NCBI GenBank assembly: GCA_022570795.1
Contig: JAKUDP010000009.1
Span: 620,001 to 684,000 of the forward strand
Reading direction: 5' to 3'
Length of the DNA: 64,000 nucleotides
DNA from: Sphaerulina vaccinii
Taxonomy: Eukaryota > Ascomycota > Dothideomycetes > Mycosphaerellales > Mycosphaerellaceae
Shown: positions 52,094-62,837 of the stretch, piece by piece
Layout: the number at the start of each line of letters is the position of its first letter
Numbering within the stretch: position 1 is the stretch's first letter
Translations under genes and position numbers: made by a program
Notes under the pieces: generated by a model
What the model was told of the DNA's origin: nothing
Seen by the model: the letters and a program-made list of their open reading frames with translations, nothing else
Database searches by the model: none

Positions 52094-52887
52094 ATTCGAA
52101 TGCACTGACGAGGGGTTGCACAAAGACGGTTGGGAAACAGTACTGCCACGATGGCAATGTAGGACTATTGTACAAGAGCGGGCACCAATGGCCGTGGTTG
52201 GATAGACCATGAGCCACTGCATAGCGAAGGAGTTATTCTACTGTAACTCTGAAGAGACGGTCAACGATCAACGTGAACGTCAACACCTACTTGTAGCATA
52301 GTTAGCGACAAATCAAGAATACTTGCAAAAGCATGTTTTGTTCGTATCGTTTGCATCCTGATCGATGCAGTACAGGTACAGATCAGGATGACTGTGGCTT
52401 CATCTATACCAAGTCGGTCAATGTGCCGGAGTGTTTACTGCACTGCCAGCGTACCATTGATGACGTCCCAAAGGATGTCTTTGCCACGTGATGTTAAAGT
52501 GGCGATCTTTTATGCTTAAACGAGGCTCAATCGAGTCTGATTGGGTGGATACCCGACATCATGACAACAGTCTTCCTGAACAAGGCGCAGCGGCTGAAAT
52601 GCAGTCCGGTGAGTGGTAAAGAAATGCTCCTTCCACCTTGGCAATGCTGTGCACTGTTTCTCGGGCATCATAGAAGGATTGACAGTAACTGTGCTTCGCC
52701 TCTCATCACACTGCCACCGCCCTAAGTACTTAACAAACAGACCGGGGCTTACTGCTCACCTTGCCATGCTACAACAAACAGCACTTCACAAGACTACTTA
52801 CGATATTGTCTTGTGCAGGATAGAAGTATACCATACAGCACAGCGACAAACGATAAACGACACGCGACACACATACACACAGCCAAC
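52094..52887. other. Intergenic stretch
   Basis: 3' flank of SWR1 and promoter of the next gene. The leader before 52888 is CA-rich (acacacatacacacagcc). No gene was seen. Confidence 0.5.
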
Positions 52888-53628
52888 ATGAGGTTACCGC
52901 AAGCGATCCTGTTCCTCGTCACCCTCTTCACACTTGGCCATGCGCTCGCACTACCAGGGTCACTTAACGACCTAACAGAAGCGTCGAAACAACTCTTCAA
53001 GAGAAAGGGAGGAGGAGGCGGTGGAGGACGATCAGGCGGCTCATCATCGTCATCAGGAGGCACGCGCGGGTCTGGATCGTCGGGCAGCACAAGTTCCAGC
53101 TCAGGCGGTACACGCGCAGGCACAGGCTCAACACGCGGATACGGAGGTGGAGCATACTACGGTGGCGGCGCAACTACGCCGTACAGACCAGGCGCAACAC
53201 GAGGTGGTTTAGGAGCTCCACTCCTCCTCGGCGCAGGCGTTGGCGCACTTGCCGTCTTCCCAGCCCTTGCACTTTACGGAGCGTACTCCTATGGCTATCC
53301 TTACTACTGGACTTACCGCAACCAGACCTCTGGCCAGAATGAAACTCATCCAGCGCAATGTTACTGTGCAAGATACTCAGTAAACTGTGGATGTGATGCA
53401 AACAACAACACGGACTATCAGAATGCTGTGGCGAACAATGCTACTGCGGCCAAGCTTGTGAACATCAATGGAACTCAGACTCTTGCTATCGACGGTACGC
53501 TGTCGAACGACACTACTGCTCCTGGTACGAGTGATACTAGCGGTGCTGGCTCCATCAGGATGGGAGCGGAGATGTTGGGATGGTGGCCTATGGTTGCTGC
53601 TGCGGGTGCGATGGCTTATGTTTTGTAA
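52888..53628 (+). CDS. Secreted or surface Gly/Ser-rich protein with Cys motif
   Basis: Protein of 246 residues. A signal peptide (RLPQAILFLVTLFTLGHALA) is followed by a short segment ending FKRK, a Kex2-type dibasic site, and then about 75 residues of Gly, Ser and Arg-Gly repeats. A hydrophobic segment (LLLGAGVGALAVFPALALYG) precedes an aromatic YSYGYPYYWTYRNQ and a cysteine pattern CYCARYSVNCGC. The C-terminal 70 residues contain several N-glycosylation sites and end in a hydrophobic tail that could be a GPI signal. This layout is widespread in fungal uncharacterised proteins (DUF7732-like by memory, not verified). It is probably a membrane or wall protein. The start was chosen at the Met that begins the signal peptide. 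Confidence 0.65.
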   Translation: MRLPQAILFLVTLFTLGHALALPGSLNDLTEASKQLFKRKGGGGGGGRSGGSSSSSGGTRGSGSSGSTSSSSGGTRAGTGSTRGYGGGAYYGGGATTPYRPGATRGGLGAPLLLGAGVGALAVFPALALYGAYSYGYPYYWTYRNQTSGQNETHPAQCYCARYSVNCGCDANNNTDYQNAVANNATAAKLVNINGTQTLAIDGTLSNDTTAPGTSDTSGAGSIRMGAEMLGWWPMVAAAGAMAYVL

Positions 53629-53892
53629 GCGGGCATGATGCGCTTCACGATTTTATGAAGAGAAGTGGGAAGATTACATTTTGATACCCTTGGTTGCGAT
53701 TCGACAGAACAGAGAAGATAAAAGCAGCTGAAGTAGGTGCTGTATGATAAGATAGCATTCTTGTATCATATGGCAATGCCAGACATTACACTACATCCAT
53801 CGCCCATCACTGCTGATGTGAAAACAGCATCCTTCATCAATCGCTAAGTTATGAAGCTGCTAGCAAATACAACACACATACGGAGACGTTGT

Positions 53893-54165
53893 TCAGCTTG
53901 CCATAGACGCCTTCCTCTTCTCACCAGAAGTCCTCGACTGCGGAGGCCGCAATGGTTCTGTCAGTGGTAATGAGGTAATGTTGATCGAAAGCTGCCTTTC
54001 CTTCATTCGCTCGTCAGACTTGTTATTATTGTCGATCTCTGCGAGCACTTGTGCTGCAATGCCTCGGAGTGATAGGTCTAGAGGTTCTGATAAGTTGTGA
54101 GAGCGTCGACGGTTGGGATTCGTGTTGGAGTCGACTGGTTCTTGATCAGGGCTGGTGATGGACAT
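53893..54165 (-). CDS. Small hypothetical protein
   Basis: A 90-residue frame, polar, Ser/Pro/Arg-rich, with a central helical stretch (LRGIAAQVLAEIDNNN) and a basic end (GEKRKASMAS). No family is recognised. It overlaps the 5' part of an opposite-strand frame (54097-54720), so at least one of the two is wrongly bounded. Kept because its composition looks protein-like. Confidence 0.3.
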   Translation of the reverse strand: MSITSPDQEPVDSNTNPNRRRSHNLSEPLDLSLRGIAAQVLAEIDNNNKSDERMKERQLSINITSLPLTEPLRPPQSRTSGEKRKASMAS

Positions 54166-54720
54166 GGTGGTATGATCGTGGTTGGGAGGGAGTGTTTAGC
54201 GAAGGCGGTTTTGATTGTGAGTATACTGATGTCGACGGCAATTGGGAGAAACAGTCTATCATCTCCAATGTTCAGAGGCCGATCGAGTTGCGGTATGTCT
54301 TTGTCTCCAAGATATCCATGCAAATGTTGTCATAAACACGCTTCCGGCCATTGCATCCAATTGAGCAAAGGATTTTATCGGCAGCACTTTCATATGCTCG
54401 TTAGTGCCAACCAGGCCATCAATTGTAGCTCTGTTAGACACTACACTGGTAATCATGGTCGCCCTAAGAGCATTACAGCTGCGATCAAGAAGTCCGGCAT
54501 ACCCAAAACGGAGGCTGAAGCGAATCGCCGGGTGGAGGAGATACGTTGCAATGAGGCATTGTCTCTCCGGGCGAAGAAGTTCTTGGAACGTCTGGCTCGC
54601 ATTGAAGCTAAGATGGCAGAGGACGAGAGTGATGAGTTGAAGAAGTCGAGTGCGTATCTTGGGAAGCAGAGCGAACTCATGCGTAGTTTATGGGCTGTTG
54701 CGTTGCGATACAAGCGGTGA
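54097..54720 (+). CDS. Hypothetical protein with charged helical C terminus
   Basis: A 207-residue frame. The first half has no recognisable pattern and may be non-coding. The second half, from about TGNHGRPKSI, is charged and helical (EANRRVEEIRCNEALSLRAK, FLERLARIEAKMAEDESDEL), like a short coiled coil. A spliced or shorter gene beginning near 54391 (MLVSANQA) is possible. No family is recognised. Confidence 0.3.
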   Translation: MRASTVGIRVGVDWFLIRAGDGHGGMIVVGRECLAKAVLIVSILMSTAIGRNSLSSPMFRGRSSCGMSLSPRYPCKCCHKHASGHCIQLSKGFYRQHFHMLVSANQAINCSSVRHYTGNHGRPKSITAAIKKSGIPKTEAEANRRVEEIRCNEALSLRAKKFLERLARIEAKMAEDESDELKKSSAYLGKQSELMRSLWAVALRYKR

Positions 54721-54865
54721 GTAGTGTAGGTCAGCGTAGTCAGAGTCTCATGCCTTCATACAGAAACTTTCTAAGGAGCCACTTGGGCTCTGCAAGTACT
54801 CCCACATCATGACTCTCGCTCCAGACACGCTTGTGCCTTTCATGCATCTGCAGCTTTCAAGCCCG

Positions 54866-56419
54866 CTACACAGAAGCTACCTTGATAGTCGTCGAATCCT
54901 TGGTATGGCTTGCCAGCTCATCCACGTCCTCTGCATTTTCGAGCTGTACGCTTGCTACATGCTCTTTCCTGCGAGATGTTAGTACGAAGACGATGATATG
55001 ACACGAGGTCTACTTACTCTTGACGTTTGTGTATATGTCGAACGACCCACGAAGAAGCGATGAGGAGAACAGCAGAAGCCGCTGTGAAAGAGTAGCCCTT
55101 GAGGAAGTGGGGCGCTTCAATCGTCTTGTAGACCAGTAAAGGCGTCCATACTGTGCTGGATTGAGCTATGGTATTCATCGCAATTAGCGTGAAAGCTCGC
55201 TCATCGTCATCATGCTTCAGGATATCGTTCGCCCAGCCATAGAGAACCGAGCTCATCGCCACAGATGCATAAGTGGTGTTGAATGCGAACCATTTCGCCG
55301 TTTCGGGTACGTTCCACACAACCAGGATGATAAGACCAGTCAGACTCCAGACATGAGCTAAAGTGATGGCACCAGCTCTTCCCAAGAACAGATCAGATCC
55401 GAAGCAGATGAATAATATGTAGAAGATACCGAGAGCTGGCGCAGTAGTGCTGAGATCATTGAGCTTTCCAGTCGAGAAGCGATGGAGACTCTTGAGCCAG
55501 AGAAGATATGCACCAGAGGATGAATGGAGGCCGGCGTTCCAGAATAAGACGTCCCAAACCACCAGCAACCACAACTTCGAACTTGTCAGTACGCGCTTGA
55601 CAGTCTTCCAAGACAGAGATGAGCCACGCCGGTGGCCAGCTTTTTCTAAGCGCTTCTTCGCCAAAGCTATCTCCTCTTTGGTGAGGAATAAGGTGGATGC
55701 CTTTTCGGGAGTTCCTGGCCACACGAAGAAGCCAATGATCCCGAGTGGAAGTGTGATGATACTATTGATGATGAACATCCAGCGCCAGCCTGCAAGACCC
55801 AGGACACCAGAGAGATTCCTGGAAGCGGCACCCTGTAGTAGTCCAGCAGTGAGTGTGCCTAAAGTCAGACCAATGTAGAAGACGCCGCCTCTTCCGCCAA
55901 TCTCATCTCCTCGATACCATGCTCCGAAGACGTAGTGCACGCCTGGAAAGAATGCGGACTCAAAGAGGCCCACCATGAAGCGATATGCCATGAGCTCAGA
56001 GTATGTCTGCGTTCGGTACTGGAGGAGTGTGAAGATGCCCCAGAGAATGTCCAAAGATGGAATCAACCAGTTCATCCGAACCTTTGGGAAGAGGAATGCG
56101 AACGGGATCTGTCCCAGGACTGCGCCCAAGCTGTACATCGTTTGGAAGTGCACGAGCTGGTTGCCGTTGAAGCCAAGATCTTCGGAGAGACCAGATACGT
56201 AGGCATTGTCTGAGGATGTTTAGTACTACTCCTCGACATCGGTGTTGGTGATGATGGCTCACTTATGTTGGCTTGGTCAAGATACTTGACCCAGTACACC
56301 ACGAATACGTATATCACGATCAATAGATCGAGCTTGACGATCAGTTTTCGTTCCTCTGGCGAGTCGTCTGGGTGAAGCCAGTGATACCATCTTCTTGGCT
56401 TCGAGTCTACTGTGGTCAT
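54866..56419 (-). CDS. MFS transporter, allantoate/pantothenate permease (Dal5/ACS) family
   Basis: Exons 56419-56263, 56209-55018 and 54968-54866 (introns 53 and 49 bases) give 483 residues. The start matches the family: LIVKLDLLIVIYVFVVYWVK then YLDQANINNAYVSGLSEDLG, rebuilt across intron 1. About 12 helices follow, with RFMVGLFESAFFPGVHYVFG and AGWRWMFIINSIITLPLG. The last intron begins at a GTAAGT that in raw frame looks like a stop just after HKRQE. The third exon adds a 34-residue cytoplasmic tail. Relatives import allantoate, pantothenate, biotin precursors or similar organic anions at the plasma membrane; the exact substrate is not predictable. Confidence 0.87.
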
Positions 56420-57566
56420 GCTGTGCAATGTGGGCGAAAGTTTGAACACTGCAGCATGATGTTGCGAGATATGCGTCTGTCTTGCTGTTGATAGATTGTG
56501 TGTAGGCTCAACATACCAGGGCTGTCTGCAAGCCTTTCCCGGCCAAGGACCTGCTGTCTACTGTGGTCATATGCAGGCCGCATTGCGCCATTGTAAGACC
56601 AATCGCGATCGCGTCAGATCCACCATGGACGCTCGCTACGCGACTGGGAGTGGGCTCAATAAGGCATTATGCACTTCGCAGGCTCGTCGAGTAGAAGCGG
56701 CGGGACCCTGTAGTGGTTGCAGTGTGGCTTGAGCCAGCATAACATCACCATTCAACGAAAGTCGTGCCTGCCCATTATCTCGCAGATTAACTTCACATGA
56801 GAGCCGACGGGGCCCAGTCTCTTCATACTGCTGAAGTGTCACATACCTTGCAATCGTCAGGATCTCTTCAGGAAGCGTGCAGCGTCCTGGCCATCTCAAT
56901 TGCTAGCGTTCTGGCCGATGGCTTCATCTGTTTGTCATTTGTGAGCCCAGGAGATGATGACTGGGGTGCAGCTCCACTTTGATGAGCGATGAAGCCCCTC
57001 TCGCGATCACAATGCATTTGGTGTATGAGGTGGAGGACGCTGTGTCGTTGCAAGGAGCAAATGCGGAAATGCAGAGCGCCAAGAGTCTCCCCAAAACAAG
57101 GTTTGACCGGGGGGTCAGCAGAACTGCTTCGCTTCGAAGTTCAAACGACCTCCATCTTCCTTTTCGTCCAACATCCGTATGAAGAACATCGCATGAGATA
57201 TAATCTCACTCCTAGCCATGGGAGACGGACGCCACCTCCACGACGCTGTCGGTACTGAAGGCGTACCAAGCAGCAGCATACACGGTCGGCTACTTTTGCC
57301 CATTTCATGTTTGGATGTGGCTTTTCTGCACTATGATACTGTACATACTCACAATCAGAACAAGACTGAAACAGATTGCCTATATCGTTCACACGTAGCG
57401 AAAAACGTGCCGTACCAGTGTGCAGAGGGCCAGTGATCTCGGAACACGCGAGAGCGTTTCTAGGTCAATCTAACACGCAGGAGTAAGTGTTATATACAGA
57501 TGGAATCTCCTACATGCGACGCCTAGTCGTTCAACTCCTCGTCTCCTCCCTCCAGCATCCTCGAGA
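56420..57566. other. Long intergenic stretch with possible degraded minus-strand coding remnants
   Basis: Minus-strand frames at 57303-57115, 57053-56868 and 56899-56636 each contain protein-like segments (SEIISHAMFFIRMLDEKEDG, MKPSARTLAIEMARTLH, LPEEILTIARYVTLQQYEE, LRDNGQARLSLNGDV), but they lie in different frames and no splice sites join them. They could be the remains of one decayed gene, or chance. The 3' part up to 57566 is the promoter of the Thr-rich protein gene. Confidence 0.35.
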
Positions 57567-58888
57567 ATGGGTAACGTCTGCAGCTTCGACAGCCCTGATC
57601 TCGTCAGATATGCTGTGGTCGGCACTGGTGCCGCAGCACCTACCTTTATTCCAACTTTCGCAGTCAGGGCCACCAATGCTGCTTACCTGTCTGCTCGCGG
57701 CTCCTTCAAGGGTGGTAAGTATTCTACCAATCATGAGTACACAATCATGCTGATGGACTATTAGACCCGAACTTCTTCCCAACGGACAATACATGTCAAT
57801 TCCCGACCAAGACAGCAACCTCATACTCATACCATGCTGTCACTAGCTCATACTCCACGTTCTATGGCACAGCAACTATAACACCTTACATCGTCTCTTC
57901 TGATGGACCGGGTGGAAGGACTTATTGTGATCCAATCACTCCAGCCAGCACAGATGACAGTATCTCATCGACCACCTACAATGCGTTCTCGTGTCCTAGT
58001 GTTGTGCTTAGTGCACTTCAAACTGGCACATACCTATTGGGCTTCCAGGGCGCAACAGGCGATTTATACCTGACAAGCAACACCTTTGTCATTGCAACGC
58101 CCAGTCCAGCTACTACGACCTTATCGACAAACCCAGCCACAACCATCTCCCAATTGCTACCTCTCTCAACAAGTGCTGTGAGCGTCAATCCCGAACTGGT
58201 CCGATGACCTGACTGATCCGAGTTCATTGCTAACCATTTCGCCAGGACAATGCGGCACCCGTGATCGATACTTCTGCAACGAGCACTGCCGGCCGAACTG
58301 TCGTCTCCACTCAGACTATAACAGCGACCGTGTTTACGAATACCGTGGTCCGTACTTCGACAGTTGGCGGCCGCCGCTTGACAAGAACTACCCTTACTTC
58401 ATACACTTCAACAACCACCAGTACTTCGACTAGCACGGTCACCGCCACCAGCACGATCTGCAACCAGAACCTTCGCAAGAAGCGAGGTAATGCTAATGCC
58501 ATTACTACTACCTCCACGACAACGTCCACTACTCCTAGGTAAGACCTCCTCATTCTGATGATAAACTTCTCTCCACCCATACTCATCGCAACACTGCAAC
58601 GCCACTACTACCACGACTCCCGCCATTATCAGAAGTGGAGGTCATCCAGACATCACGTACCCTCCTACAGCTCAACAAGTCACCGTCACACCGAGCCGAT
58701 CTGGTACCCTCACAAAGACCGTCTATTACACTGCGACTGTGAAGACCATTAGTGCCGAGCAGACTTCGATTTCGACAATTTCCATCATCACCACGACCTT
58801 AAATCAAGTAAGCACCGTGTTGGCGAGTACTAGAACCACAATTACCAAGACCGTGACTGCAAGGAGAGCATGTGCGCCTACTAAGTAG
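57567..58888 (+). CDS. Thr/Ser-rich, mucin-like extracellular protein
   Basis: Exons 57567-57714, 57765-58198, 58246-58538 and 58633-58888 (introns 50, 47 and 94 bases) give 376 residues. The N-terminal 190 residues form a Cys-containing region (DPNFFPTDNTC, TYCDPITP, AFSCPSVVLSALQTGTYLLG). The rest is dominated by Thr, Ser and Val (TSTTTSTSTSTVTATSTICN, TVTARRACAPTK), typical of heavily O-glycosylated wall or secreted proteins. A dibasic KKRG occurs in the middle. Intron 2 has an unusual GTCCGA donor but a GCTAAC branch site. No signal peptide is visible from this start, and a Met at 57514 in another frame (MRRLVVQLLV) looks signal-like, so a first exon may be missing. Confidence 0.55.
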
Positions 58889-59832
58889 GCTACGAAAGGG
58901 TGTCGGCTCGGGGTTCTTCTAATCAAGTGTGCTATGTACATCTGCTAATGATAATGCTCTGCAACTTTACAAAGATCAAGGCTGAGGAAAGTGACGGTTG
59001 CTTAGAGTGTTCCGGCTTGCAGAGAGCTCTGTCATTGCAGATTGACAAGGCTTACACTTTGCGCATCTACATTGACACCGCGATATTGCTAATTCCACCG
59101 TAGTCAGCAACACGTCCTGTTGTAAGCTGCATCGTTCGACATCACCAGCCATTGGGACATTCGAACGCAAACGACAAGCTCATCATACAGCAGAAAATGG
59201 GAGTCTAACTGTTCGGGGAAAGTCAGGGATATTCACTTTCAGGGGCCCGGGTAACATCCGACCAATGATCTCTGCCGGGAAGAGCCGCCGCTAGCTTAGA
59301 ACCACGATATTGAGAAATCCTCCAAAACGGTCAAATAATTTTTGTTGAGCGTGGAGGCGGCTTCTTTGCCTTCATCTATATGCCCTCGAAGACCCTGACC
59401 GCGTCGATAGTGGTCTTGGGCCCAGAAGTCGTCGTTGAGAGAGGATATTGCGGATTTAGCACCAAGATTGGGTGAGAGCCTCGAAAGTAGGCGATAGCCT
59501 CCATTGTAGCAGGCCCGCTAAGTCGCCCGCAGCTTCTAAGAACTATTGTCCACCGCCTTGAAGTCTCGGAGTGTACTGGACGCCTCAAGACTCGTCGATA
59601 ACGACTGGCATAGCCTCGGGAGCTTCGTAACCCTCATCTTGATCACCACAAAAGCTCATTCTGTTTCATCAACACTCGGATATATACCTGATCGCTGCAG
59701 ATCAATCGTGATGGTCATCATTCGGATGCGGTCGATAGTCCTTGTTGTGTTTGTCATCGACAGGCCAATTGCCTTCGAATCCACTAGCAGGTATGTCAGT
59801 ACCACATGCATGTCGATTCTGGTTAACATGAC
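58889..59832. other. Intergenic, convergent 3' ends
   Basis: Between the Thr-rich gene and the GT90 gene, both ending here. I see no gene or clear repeat. Short ORFs are without features. Confidence 0.5.
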
Positions 59833-61122
59833 TTACAGCCACAGCTCATAGCTCAAGCCCCTCAATTGCTTCTGAGTTTCCTTGACACCAGAAAACTGCA
59901 CCTCGACGTCCTCAAAAGGCTCGGGCTCAAAGCTAGCCTCTCTCCAAGCATGAAATAGTCGCCTCCAGTAACACGCCTCGGCTGCAGGTGTCGAATATCT
60001 CTCACGAAAAGTGCTTACCGAGCTCTGCACAACCTTCTGCGCTTCTTGATGGTGACTTAGGTACCACTCTACCTTCTCTTCCAGATCGGAGAAGTCCCTC
60101 CTGACAGAAACGTAGTTCTGCTGCTCTCCATCTGGTTTCAACAAGTGATAGGTTGCAGCCGTCCACTCCAGAGCATGTATGATCGGCAACGAATCGCAAT
60201 TCAGCAAGTACTTGAGCCTTCCACTCCAACTATGCCCCTCGGTATGCACGACAAACATATATCGACACATGTCCTCAGCCCTCACATAATTGTCCCGAGA
60301 CTTCCAGTGGAACCCTTCCACATCTGACCATTTTTGCCCCTTTGCAGCTTCAACAAGAGCGCCTCGCAGCTTAGGATTTGTCTTCACAGCACCTCTCCAC
60401 ACCACTTTAGGTATCTTCTGCTCGATCGGTGCATCGTATGCTTTTGCACGATTTTGCATATCGTGGAAAGAGCCCATGAAGGGTGACCAGGCCCAGTAGT
60501 TGAAGTCTGGCATAATCCATACCTTCTCTTGCTTCTTACTGTTCAACTTTCTCGCGAAAGTCCAGACGGTGTGATTATCGTGGCCGTCCTTTGGTAAGGG
60601 AGGATAGTCGGAAGCACTGAATGAGAATTCAATGTTGGGTACGATCTCTCCACTCGCAGTGGCACCTAGCAATGCCCGATGGATCTGACTGAGGATCGCT
60701 TGAGTTCGTTTGCGATTGTGTACAAGGTCGTACGTGCCCTTCGTTTCGAGGATTCGCAATTCGTTGTCGTAGATCAAGGCTCGTGTACATGCATCTCTGC
60801 ACCAGGAGATCTCGGTATCGGCAGTTTGAAGAGTGTGTTCTCGAGTGTCTTTCCAGTACGATGCTGCGCGATCGATCTCGAACCATAGATCAGGAAAGGC
60901 TGCATCACATTGAGAGTAGCTGAGAGCTGGACTTCGAGAGTCGCGACCAGCTGAGTACTGCCATTGTGGCTGCTCTACCACTGCCTGTCCTTCGAGGACA
61001 ACAGCTGTAGGCCTCGAATACTGCGGGAAGAGACGTTCCCGCGCGCTGCTCAACAAGAGTAGCTGCAGCACACCGGCGAAGGCTTGAAGACCGAACAGGC
61101 CGGCTTGCATCGCAGAAGACAT
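59833..61122 (-). CDS. GT90 / CAP10-like glycosyltransferase
   Basis: Single exon of 429 residues. A hydrophobic N-terminal stretch (GLFGLQAFAGVLQLLLLSSA) may anchor the protein in the Golgi membrane. CAP10 family landmarks are IPKVVWRGAVKTNPKLRGAL, the basic EGFHWKSRDNYVRAEDMCRY, then FVVHTEGHSWSGRLKYLLNC and SLPIIHALEW, where the sugar-nucleotide site of O-glucosyl/xylosyltransferases lies. In Cryptococcus, Cap10 is needed for capsule; in other fungi the acceptor is generally unknown. Length is normal and the frame is intact. It lies alone between unrelated genes. Confidence 0.85.
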   Translation of the reverse strand: MSSAMQAGLFGLQAFAGVLQLLLLSSARERLFPQYSRPTAVVLEGQAVVEQPQWQYSAGRDSRSPALSYSQCDAAFPDLWFEIDRAASYWKDTREHTLQTADTEISWCRDACTRALIYDNELRILETKGTYDLVHNRKRTQAILSQIHRALLGATASGEIVPNIEFSFSASDYPPLPKDGHDNHTVWTFARKLNSKKQEKVWIMPDFNYWAWSPFMGSFHDMQNRAKAYDAPIEQKIPKVVWRGAVKTNPKLRGALVEAAKGQKWSDVEGFHWKSRDNYVRAEDMCRYMFVVHTEGHSWSGRLKYLLNCDSLPIIHALEWTAATYHLLKPDGEQQNYVSVRRDFSDLEEKVEWYLSHHQEAQKVVQSSVSTFRERYSTPAAEACYWRRLFHAWREASFEPEPFEDVEVQFSGVKETQKQLRGLSYELWL

Positions 61123-61489
61123 TGGCAGGCGGCATAGAGGATGAAGTGGCCATCTTGAAATCTTGATGGGTTTGAGAAAAGACTTTCAGCGCAGTAGATC
61201 AAGCCACAGGAGATCTCCATTTCCATCTTCAACCTGCAATTATTAGTCATTCCATAAGCCTCCAATGACACTCATCTCCTCTCGTGCTCAGGCATCACAC
61301 TGCTGTGGAGCGCGGTCTGATCATGGCTGTCCACATTGTGTATGCGATACAGTGATACTTCACAGAGCCAGATCTGCGAAGTGGCTCTGTCAGCCACGAT
61401 AAACAAGTCTCGTTCAACAGAACGTACAAGAACAGGTTCACAAGAAGTTACTAGGTAAAGAGATTAACCTCGTTGGCACATCGCACGAC
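61123..61489. other. Intergenic stretch, possible missing first exon of next gene
   Basis: Promoter side of the GT90 gene and 5' side of the 2EXR-like frame. Candidate start codons occur at 61266 and near 61323, but I could not join either to the next gene with convincing splice sites. Confidence 0.4.
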
Positions 61490-62272
61490 TTGACCTCTCC
61501 GCAACAGAAGCATACCTCACTTCTCACTCTTCCACCGGAGATACGCAACAGCATTTGGGAGCTGGTCCTTCTTTCTTCTGGAGAACGCACATCATCCGGC
61601 GCGATCAGAATAGTCCACCATGACCCCAGAGCTCCAAAATTACCCAAGCGAAGGTTCTTAGGACACCGGCACCCCAGTTCTATCGAACAATGTCAACCCA
61701 TACCTAGACAACCACCATCGGTGCTAAACCTGCTGCAAGTGTGTAGCGCGATCAATGTCGAAGCTTCTGGACTGTATTTTCGCCGTGTACAGCTGTACTA
61801 CTTGGACTGTTGCGACAATCTGAACTTCTGGTCTGTTGGACAGCTTCGGCTGAATGGCATTACAGAGCTGACTATAAGGCTTGGGACACTGTCAAACCGG
61901 AAGAGTACCCTATCTCTGGCTACAGCATTCAAAGCTCTTCCCACATTGCCCAACCTGAGCAGTCTGACATACAGGATACCGGACCTTTGGGACATCGAAT
62001 GGAATCGATGCATGTACTTTCCTTGGAAGAAGTTGGACTACCCGGAAGAAGTCGCAGGCGTCCACTCATTGAAGGTAGAGTCGAGAGAGTTTTGGAAGGG
62101 GAAGGTCAATGGCATCAATACGCGTTTATGCTTTGAAGAGCGGACGTCGGCTCCTCTGCGTGTGCGAGCTCAAACGCGAATGCACGAGGCATTGGTTCTC
62201 GAAGCAGTGAGCAAATTTGGCTGGGAACAGTGCATGCAGTCTAATGTTGTAGACCGATCAGACAAACTATAG
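61490..62272 (+). CDS. 2EXR-like protein without a visible start codon
   Basis: A frame of about 260 residues with the motif LLTLPPEIRNSIWELVLLSS near the N terminus, LLQVCSAINVEASGLYF in the middle and several Leu-rich stretches after it. This is the same fungal family as 8929-9732. No in-frame ATG exists between the upstream stop (TAA at 61400) and the motif. The position given begins at a TTG. Either a short first exon upstream supplies the start, or the ATG was lost and the gene is dead. The downstream frame is intact to the TAG before 62273. Confidence 0.55.
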   Translation: MTSPQQKHTSLLTLPPEIRNSIWELVLLSSGERTSSGAIRIVHHDPRAPKLPKRRFLGHRHPSSIEQCQPIPRQPPSVLNLLQVCSAINVEASGLYFRRVQLYYLDCCDNLNFWSVGQLRLNGITELTIRLGTLSNRKSTLSLATAFKALPTLPNLSSLTYRIPDLWDIEWNRCMYFPWKKLDYPEEVAGVHSLKVESREFWKGKVNGINTRLCFEERTSAPLRVRAQTRMHEALVLEAVSKFGWEQCMQSNVVDRSDKL

Positions 62273-62837
62273 CCATCTGGAAGGAGCGGTGTTGAAGGTT
62301 GCCGCTCAGCTCAAGTATGGAAGCGTACGCAGGCTGTGAATGGACACAATGGCAACTTCTTTGCCCGCACCAGTACGAGAAGCATAGCCATACTTCGCCT
62401 ATACCACGTGCTGGTTCGTGGCCAACTCTTCGACCTAGCCAGCAATAGAAGGTGTGTGTAGCCTAAAACCGATCTTCTGGTACTCTCGCCAATCCTTCCT
62501 CGGTGGCAGAGCAGATCTGCAGTCGAAATTGCTGGAGAAGTCTTTAGAGTTCAGCTGGTTGATATTGGCGTGTGGAGACGCCACCAATTGTGATGTGATG
62601 CGGAGGAGTTCATACGAACGTGTACGAGAAGAGCGAGACAATGACAAGAAGAAGTGGAGGTGGGAAAGTTGTGTTTATATAGCTGGCAGTCGATCTGCTG
62701 CTGTGCGAACGCTCTTGCATTAACATCTTACCTCAACTAGACCTTGCAAAGTACAACACACTTCAGCCTCACGGACACTCTACCGAGCCAATCGTGGAGC
62801 ATAATCGGACAACGTCAATAATCAACAATTCGACATC
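62273..62837. other. Intergenic, promoter of the defensin-like gene
   Basis: No clear gene. The leader before 62838 (caattcgacatcATG) is typical of fungal starts. Confidence 0.5.
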
